From positions 41,679 through 105,678 of the forward strand of contig CADEHE010000015.1 of NCBI GenBank assembly GCA_902826775.1: a stretch of DNA of 64,000 bases, read 5' to 3'. Shown in pieces: positions 59,169-64,000 of the stretch (position 1 is the first letter of the stretch; each line of letters starts with the position of its first letter). The notes below the pieces were generated by a model, which saw only the letters and a list, made by a program, of their open reading frames with translations, ran no database searches and was not told where the DNA came from. The stretch is from an uncultured Pseudomonadota bacterium (lineage in GTDB: Bacteria > Pseudomonadota > Gammaproteobacteria > Burkholderiales > JALYOK01). A program made the translations under genes and the position numbers.

Positions 59169-60521
59169 CTACTCGGCGACTAGCACTAAGTTGCGGCCTT
59201 GCTGCTTGGCCTGATACAAAGCCGCGTCGGCGCGCTCTTGCATCGCCTGCAATTCCTCGCCCGGACGGTACTGCGTCACGCCGGCGCTGAACGTAATCAG
59301 CCAACGCTGTTCACCCTGTAAAAACATGCGCTTGGTCAGCTCGCGTTGAAAGCGCACCAGCGCCACGCGCGCGTTCTCCTGCGGCGTGTCCGGCAGCATC
59401 AGCACGAATTCCTCGCCTCCGATGCGCGCGAGTTGATCCATCGGCCGCATCGACTCCTTGATGACGTTGGTTAAGTGCAACAACGCTTGATCGCCGGCGT
59501 GGTGTCCGTACGTGTCATTGAGTTTCTTGAAATGGTCGATATCGATCAACCCGAGGCTCAAAGGCGTGCCGTGGCGCGTCGAGCGTGCCGCCTCGCGCCG
59601 GAACGCCTCATCCAGCCCGCGCCGATTGAGCGCGCGTGTAAGCGGGTCTTCGCGCACTTGTTCATTCAGGCTGATAAGCTCATGCTCGAGGGTGCGAATC
59701 TTGTCCTGCGTGGCTTCCACTTCGCTGCGCGCTTTGAGCAACTCCTCGCGGTTTTGCTGTAACTGACCTTGCACCGTTTGGGTGTGCGCGGTCAACTCGG
59801 TGAGCAGGCTGCCCAGTTCGCTCAAGTCTTTGGCTTCACTCGCTTTGGCCGATAGCGCGCCGATCTGCTCGCCGTAAGCGCCGGTGGATTCCGACACGCG
59901 CGCCATCTGATCGACAAAAACCGTAACCATGTGCTTAAGTTTTTCGCGCGCCTCTGAAAGGCCGGCTCGACGCTGCCCGTGATGCGAAGACAACTGCCGC
60001 AGGCGCCGCTCAACTTCGAACAACTCGCTGGGATTGTGCTCCGCGGTGCGCTTGTTGATCTCGTCGATCTGCTCGGTAAGCCATTGATCGTCGGCAACCA
60101 AATCACGCACGTAGTTAAGCAGCGAGCGCAGCGATTGATCCAGGGCGTCGACGCGGGCAACCTGCAAGCGACGCGCATCTTGCATGCGCAGAGTGATATC
60201 GCTGAGCTCGCGCGCGAGCGCCGCCAACTCGGCGGATTCGTTCTCTTCGGCGAGTTGCTGCGCAACGCGTGTGAGCGCTGCGGCATCGCCGTCATCCTTT
60301 CCCAGCATCGGGAGCAATCCGCCCCGTATCGCGAGGCCGGCAAGTTGGCGCAGCTCGGCGATCAAGGTTGCGTTGCCGTTGACAGGCTGACCCGCCAACT
60401 CGGCGTAAATCCGCGCGTAGTTTTCAGCGTTCGGCTCGATGCGTTGCGCGGCTAGCGCCTTCAGCGTTTCGCGGGCCAGCTGGGCTGCGCTCAAGCTACT
60501 CGTCCTGGAGGTTTGCGACAT
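59169..60521 (-). CDS. Diguanylate cyclase (GGDEF) with coiled-coil N-terminus
   Basis: 450 aa. The C-terminal GGDEF domain has DPLTRALNRRGLDEA, LGLIDIDHFKKLND and the active site IGGEEFVLML (Glu variant of GGDEF, still active in the family). No RxxD inhibitory site is seen five residues upstream of it. The N-terminal 260 residues are helical with long coiled-coil segments (QLQQNREELLKARSEVEATQDKI) and no membrane segment, so it is cytoplasmic. Makes c-di-GMP; the signal is unknown. Start ATG 60521. Confidence 0.92.
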   Translation of the reverse strand: MSQTSRTSSLSAAQLARETLKALAAQRIEPNAENYARIYAELAGQPVNGNATLIAELRQLAGLAIRGGLLPMLGKDDGDAAALTRVAQQLAEENESAELAALARELSDITLRMQDARRLQVARVDALDQSLRSLLNYVRDLVADDQWLTEQIDEINKRTAEHNPSELFEVERRLRQLSSHHGQRRAGLSEAREKLKHMVTVFVDQMARVSESTGAYGEQIGALSAKASEAKDLSELGSLLTELTAHTQTVQGQLQQNREELLKARSEVEATQDKIRTLEHELISLNEQVREDPLTRALNRRGLDEAFRREAARSTRHGTPLSLGLIDIDHFKKLNDTYGHHAGDQALLHLTNVIKESMRPMDQLARIGGEEFVLMLPDTPQENARVALVRFQRELTKRMFLQGEQRWLITFSAGVTQYRPGEELQAMQERADAALYQAKQQGRNLVLVAE

Positions 60522-60700
60522 ATTGGGCAGTTGCTAATGCGGTCATATCATGGTGGCGGATAAAGAACGCTAAGGTGCCCGTTTCGCTGGACGCTACGTT
60601 ACCCATTCGCCACGTTACCAATCGCGCATTGTCGCCTGGCAACAGAATACGTGCAAGTTAGCGTGCTGCGGCGCGGGACGCTGCCGGCGTCCGCGCACCC

Positions 60701-61579
60701 TTAGGTGGTGGCTTGCTTGACCTCGAAGAAGCGATTCTTGACGATGCTTTGGTTCTCGTAGATCGAGCCTTGATTCAGCGCCGGCGGATACGGCATGCGC
60801 ACCGGGACCCGCTCGAAACGCGGCTCCAAGGTCGGCTCACCGCTAAGCATGCGGCTATTGAACTCTTCTAGATTGAATGGCGCCGGATGCACCAGCGGCC
60901 AGGCATCGGCTGCGCCGAGTTCATAGAGCATCAGCGGGCGCGGCAATGCGGAGGTGTTTTGCGCCGAGCCATGCACGAGCCGGACATGATGGATCGACAC
61001 CGCTCCGGCCTTGCCGCTGGCAACGGTGGCCTTGGAAAAATCCAATCCGCAATGGGCATCCATGGCGCCGCAAAAGCGCCCCTCCGCATGATGATCGTAG
61101 GTCTGACCCTTATGCGTGCCCGGCAGGTAGAGCATCGCGCCGTTGGCCTCTGAAGTGTCTTCCAGCATCATGCCGATCGCTAACAAGTCGTCGTTGGTAT
61201 GCGGGTAGAACGCCCAGTCTTGATGCCATTCCACCGGCGATCCGTAGCGCGGCGCCTTGATGTTCAGCTTGGAGCCGTGCAGGCGGATATTGTTGCCCAG
61301 GATCTGCCGCAGAATGCCCAACAGCGGTACGCTCTTGAGCACGTCCCAAAACAGCGGCGCCAACGCATGCGGCTTTTTGACGCGGCGCACCCGCGGCTGT
61401 TGCGGCGTGTGCGTGGGTTCGAGATCGTAAACGTTATCATGCGTAGCAACACCTTTTGCAGCACTTACCCACGCGTCGACCTGGCGCAACATGGCGCTGC
61501 GGGTGGCAACGTCGATGACGTTTTCCACGACGATGCAACCGTCATCGCGATAGGCTTTGAGCTGTTCTGCGGTCAACAT
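60701..61579 (-). CDS. Phytanoyl-CoA dioxygenase-like oxygenase
   Basis: 292 aa from ATG 61579 after GGAAGGAGG. Fe(II)/2-oxoglutarate dioxygenase fold: metal-binding H119-x-D121 in EWHQDWAFYPHT and the distal His in VRLVHGSAQN, with Arg further on. Members of PhyH oxidise fatty acyl or small natural-product substrates. It lies alone between the cyclase and SDR genes; substrate unknown. Confidence 0.88.
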   Translation of the reverse strand: MLTAEQLKAYRDDGCIVVENVIDVATRSAMLRQVDAWVSAAKGVATHDNVYDLEPTHTPQQPRVRRVKKPHALAPLFWDVLKSVPLLGILRQILGNNIRLHGSKLNIKAPRYGSPVEWHQDWAFYPHTNDDLLAIGMMLEDTSEANGAMLYLPGTHKGQTYDHHAEGRFCGAMDAHCGLDFSKATVASGKAGAVSIHHVRLVHGSAQNTSALPRPLMLYELGAADAWPLVHPAPFNLEEFNSRMLSGEPTLEPRFERVPVRMPYPPALNQGSIYENQSIVKNRFFEVKQATT

Positions 61580-61729
61580 TACACGTCCTCCTTCCTTGTA
61601 TGCTGCGGACGACGGCTAAGTTTAGCACCGTCGACCAGCAGGCAGGAGCCTCCTGCTCAAGCGGGGCAAGAACCATCCTGGCTGCCTCGGGCATAATTGC
61701 GTACTTAAAAAACCCCCTCGGAGCACCGA

Positions 61730-62482
61730 ATGAACCAATTGGATCTGAAAGGCCGCATGGCCATCGTCACGGGCGGCGCACGCGGCTTCGGTTACGCGAT
61801 CTCGCAGCGCTTTCTCGAATCTGGCGCCAGCGTCGCGATATGGGATATGGATAAGGAGGCGATGGCGAGCGCCAAGCAACAACTTGGCGACAAGGGCAAA
61901 GTCACGACCATGAGCGTCAACGTGACCAATCCGGCGGAAGTCGATGCGGCCGTGGCGCAAACGCTGCGCGAACTCGGCGCCGTCGACATTCTGGTCAACA
62001 ACGCGGGAATCGCGGGCGCGAACAAAAAGACTTGGGAATGCGGCGTCGATGAATGGCGGCAAGTCATCGAAGTCGACTTGGTCGGCCCGTTTATATGCGC
62101 GCGCGCCGTGGTGCCGCACATGATGAGCAGAAAGTTCGGCCGCATTATTAACATCGCCTCTATCGCCGGCAAGGAAGGCAATCCGAATGCCTCACATTAC
62201 AGCGCGGCGAAGGCGGGGTTAATTGGCCTGACCAAATCACTCGGCAAGGAATTAGCGACGAGCGGCGTGCTGGTCAATTGCGTGACACCCGCCGTGGCGA
62301 AGACCGATATTCTCAAACAAGTCACGCAGCAGCACATCGATTTCATGCTGTCGAAAATCCCGATGGGCCGCTTGCTGCTCGTCGAGGAACTCGCTGCCAT
62401 GGTCGGCTGGCTCGCCTCGGAAGATTGCTCGTTTACGACCGGCGGCGTGTTTGATATTTCGGGCGGGCGGGCGACGTATTGA
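61730..62482 (+). CDS. SDR-family oxidoreductase (FabG-like)
   Basis: 250 aa from ATG 61730. TGGARGFGYAISQ, AIWDMDKE (Asp prefers NAD), NNAGIAGA, catalytic Ser in IINIASIAG, Y-x-x-x-K as HYSAAKAGL, ending FTTGGVFDISGG. Classical SDR, probably NAD-dependent. Divergent from the PhyH gene. It ends close to a 17-bp palindrome. Confidence 0.88.
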   Translation: MNQLDLKGRMAIVTGGARGFGYAISQRFLESGASVAIWDMDKEAMASAKQQLGDKGKVTTMSVNVTNPAEVDAAVAQTLRELGAVDILVNNAGIAGANKKTWECGVDEWRQVIEVDLVGPFICARAVVPHMMSRKFGRIINIASIAGKEGNPNASHYSAAKAGLIGLTKSLGKELATSGVLVNCVTPAVAKTDILKQVTQQHIDFMLSKIPMGRLLLVEELAAMVGWLASEDCSFTTGGVFDISGGRATY

Positions 62483-62500
62483 TTGAGATCAGCACATATA

Positions 62501-62517
62501 GGGTATACGGTATACCC
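62501..62517. repeat. 17-bp perfect palindrome GGGTATACGGTATACCC
   Basis: Two eight-base arms round a single G, just after the SDR stop codon. It looks like an operator but no promoter-driven gene starts near it on either strand. Confidence 0.5.
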
Positions 62518-62582
62518 CTACAAGCTAAGAATCATGACCCAAAAGGGTTCATACTACCCACGCGACTCAAGCTCTTGTCGCG

Positions 62583-62609
62583 CCGCGGCAGCGCAATGCG
62601 CTGCCGCGG
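62583..62609. terminator. 12-bp hairpin between convergent genes
   Basis: Perfect stem CCGCGGCAGCGC / GCGCTGCCGCGG with a 3-base loop, between the convergent SDR and secreted-protein genes. No T-run, so a bidirectional terminator only by position. Confidence 0.5.
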
Positions 62610-62630
62610 GTTCCTCACAGATCACGTTGC

Positions 62631-63050
62631 TTAAGGCACTAAGGTAATTCCGTGGATGTAGCATGAAGACCAACTGTTTACGATAGTGCTATCGTAAAAG
62701 TAGTCTAGCCGCACTTTCCTGTTCGTAGCTTTTGCCATCAGAACAATGGCCATCTTGTTGTTGCGCAGCTGCACGTTCGGGGTGGCCTCAAGGTTGTAGA
62801 GGTAAAGTCCGTTTCCACCATGGCAAGCTGAATTGATGACACTCTTGAATGTCATAAACGGCGCGCCCCACTCGTTTGCATAGATGTCATTGACCTCAAC
62901 ATCCGCAGAGCTGGCGCGCACGTACGCAGCGAAGCACGGGACACTTGCGTTACCCAGCACCAGCAGGCCTATCATCCGAACAAGAAAGGAAGTGCGAACG
63001 CCCACGGCACGAGGTGACATCCAAGGATTTACCAGCATCTTGCGTTTCAT
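62631..63050 (-). CDS. Small secreted protein, family B (copy 1)
   Basis: 139 aa from ATG 63050, AAGGAGATATGCT upstream. Signal peptide ends CFAAY. The mature protein has about 100 residues and few Cys (SACHGG, SSCYIHG). It shares with 63326-63688 the pattern K-M-A-x-x-L-x-A-x-A-T-N-R/K-x-x-x-x-x-F-Y/F-D near the end and the CYI-x-x-L/I-x-I closing. Not recognised; small secreted beta-type protein of unknown role. Confidence 0.7.
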   Translation of the reverse strand: MKRKMLVNPWMSPRAVGVRTSFLVRMIGLLVLGNASVPCFAAYVRASSADVEVNDIYANEWGAPFMTFKSVINSACHGGNGLYLYNLEATPNVQLRNNKMAIVLMAKATNRKVRLDYFYDSTIVNSWSSCYIHGITLVP

Positions 63051-63124
63051 AGCATATCTCCTTTTCTTAGTGATCGGATTCCGGGTGTCGCGACACGAAT
63101 CATATTGTTGCCGTTTTGATTGGA

Positions 63125-63232
63125 TCAAAGCTGGATGTTACTTGCTACGATATCTTGAGGTGCGGCGCGGCAGACCACGCTTAGCATCATGAGTGACAGC
63201 GCAGCAGCTATCTTTAGGTGTTTCACAATCAT
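63125..63232 (-). pseudogene. Truncated family-B gene with intact signal peptide
   Basis: AAGGAGA then ATG at 63232 encode a short signal peptide (KHLKIAAALSLMMLSVVCRA) followed by only about a dozen residues (APQDIVASNIQL) and a stop at 63125. The strong ribosome site and signal peptide resemble the two neighbouring family-B genes, which run on for another 100 residues. It is probably a truncated member, or a real 35-residue peptide. Confidence 0.5.
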
Positions 63233-63325
63233 TCTCCTTGAATCTCTTGTCTTTGAGGTTCGGCTCTTTCACCCGCCAGCCGACTTGTACCGTCTAGTCG
63301 CGCTTTCGCTTTTCTGCTGTTAACT

Positions 63326-63688
63326 CTAGGCACTTCCAATGTGCAACCGATTGATGTAGCAATTGGGCGTCGCGTTGTCAAAAGCGAAGGAGATCGGCTT
63401 GTTGGTCGCGAACGCGAGCGTCGCGAGCGCATACATCTTCTTTGATCCCTCTGCGGTCAAACCGTTTTGGCCAACCGTGGCATAGTAGTAGTGCGGGTTG
63501 CTCGCGGACGAGCAGGACACGCTGTTCGCGTTGAAGACAAGAATGAAGCTGCCATCCGCGAGCGGATAGATAACCCTTATGGTTGACGTATGCCAGATTT
63601 CCGCGGCGTTACTCAACAGGGCGGTCATCATCAGCCCCACGCCAAGTGCAAGATTCTTCATCAGGTTCATCAGCCTCTTCATGCACAT
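63326..63688 (-). CDS. Small secreted protein, family B (copy 2)
   Basis: 120 aa from ATG 63688, with AAGGAG seven bases before it. Signal peptide ends LSNAAE. Two or three cysteines (VSCSSA, PNCYIN). Shares the ALATLAFATNKPISFAFD / CYINRLHI block with copy 1 at 62631. Three such genes stand head-to-tail here, a small tandem family. Confidence 0.7.
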   Translation of the reverse strand: MCMKRLMNLMKNLALGVGLMMTALLSNAAEIWHTSTIRVIYPLADGSFILVFNANSVSCSSASNPHYYYATVGQNGLTAEGSKKMYALATLAFATNKPISFAFDNATPNCYINRLHIGSA

Positions 63689-63763
63689 CTCTCGTCTCCT
63701 TGAACGTCGCTAGTTCTCGTGCTTCACCTGATCACAACCGTCAGCCTGCTCTCGCAGGCAAGG

Positions 63764-63961
63764 TCAAACGCAAGTGGAATCTTCCTCCGCAATGCGCGCT
63801 CGATTCTCATCCACGAACCTCACTATCGAATATACGATCATGCGACCCGTGCTTGGCCCATTCAATGTTAGCTTGCATAGTTCTTGTTCCCCAATATCGA
63901 GGCGCATTCCGAGCACGGTCGATAACATCATCTGTTCGGAATATGCGTGCCTGAGACTCAT
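63764..63961 (-). CDS. Possible 65-aa protein, unassigned
   Basis: GGGGAG lies about nine bases before ATG 63961. The frame (LGMRLDIGEQELCKLTLN in part) has protein-like composition but no signal peptide and no recognisable family. It may be a real small gene or a chance frame. Confidence 0.3.
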   Translation of the reverse strand: MSLRHAYSEQMMLSTVLGMRLDIGEQELCKLTLNGPSTGRMIVYSIVRFVDENRARIAEEDSTCV

Positions 63962-64000
63962 CTAGCCGGCTCCCCAACCGAGCGTAATGTTCGTTGTGTC

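Overview
The window looks like chromosomal DNA of a Gram-negative proteobacterium with an extensive periplasmic respiratory network. The evidence is many signal peptides and c-type cytochromes, two TonB-dependent receptors, a Tat-type Rieske protein, GluQ, Hsp15, NDH-2, a 4-Cys FNR regulator and a proteasome-like Ntn hydrolase that resembles the betaproteobacterial BPH group. I favour Betaproteobacteria or a close relative. There are no insertion sequences, CRISPR arrays, rRNA genes or tRNA genes that I can support.

Positions 1-37300 form a large cluster built around PQQ-type quinoproteins. It holds four eight-bladed PQQ alcohol/glucose-type dehydrogenases (361-2502, 6426-8237, 12188-13915, 14205-16166) and three soluble GSDH-type sugar dehydrogenases (8516-9913, 17977-19314, 22991-24283). 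A distant GSDH-like propeller lies at 35605-37272. The electron acceptors are small cytochromes c (5511-5966, 5980-6420, 16262-16615, 22514-22864, 35085-35468), two of which carry an unusual CXXXCH haem motif, and a Rieske protein. The cluster also has TonB receptors (20387-22357, 26745-29753), a two-component system (sensor 19411-20337, NarL-type regulator 17162-17815) and an NtrC-type regulator (33442-34851). A set of secreted proteins belongs to two families I do not recognise. No PQQ biosynthesis genes are present, so PQQ must be made elsewhere or imported. One dehydrogenase (6426-8237) carries the Asp that marks lanthanide-type active sites but lacks the usual metal-binding Glu.

Two regulatory layers can be read from the DNA. 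A 13-bp palindrome (RGGA-N5-TCCY) occurs six times, each time upstream of a quinoprotein, Rieske or secreted-protein gene in the first 14 kb. Three well-formed sigma-54 promoters lie at the NtrC-type regulator gene itself and at two divergent operons around 24.3-24.7 kb. The regulator promoter and the divergent region share a 16-bp upstream motif, which suggests a small self-contained sigma-54 regulon.

Positions 37300-64000 are more ordinary metabolism: TspO, a VirB9/OmpA-like lipoprotein, dCTP deaminase and several SDR enzymes. A Baeyer-Villiger monooxygenase sits next to a MetX-like hydrolase, and thiolase and acyl-CoA dehydrogenase genes fit ketone or ester breakdown into acyl-CoA. Others are a xylulokinase-like kinase, FNR, a fatty-acid desaturase, GluQ, NDH-2, the BPH-like hydrolase, Hsp15, a diguanylate cyclase and a PhyH dioxygenase. 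Between fnr and the desaturase lies an FNR box followed by two perfect hairpins, the first with an anti-Shine-Dalgarno loop and the second a terminator. This looks like an undescribed oxygen-regulated small RNA. The right end carries a family of tiny secreted proteins, one of them truncated, and 45.8 kb holds a remnant of an amino-acid ABC transporter binding protein.
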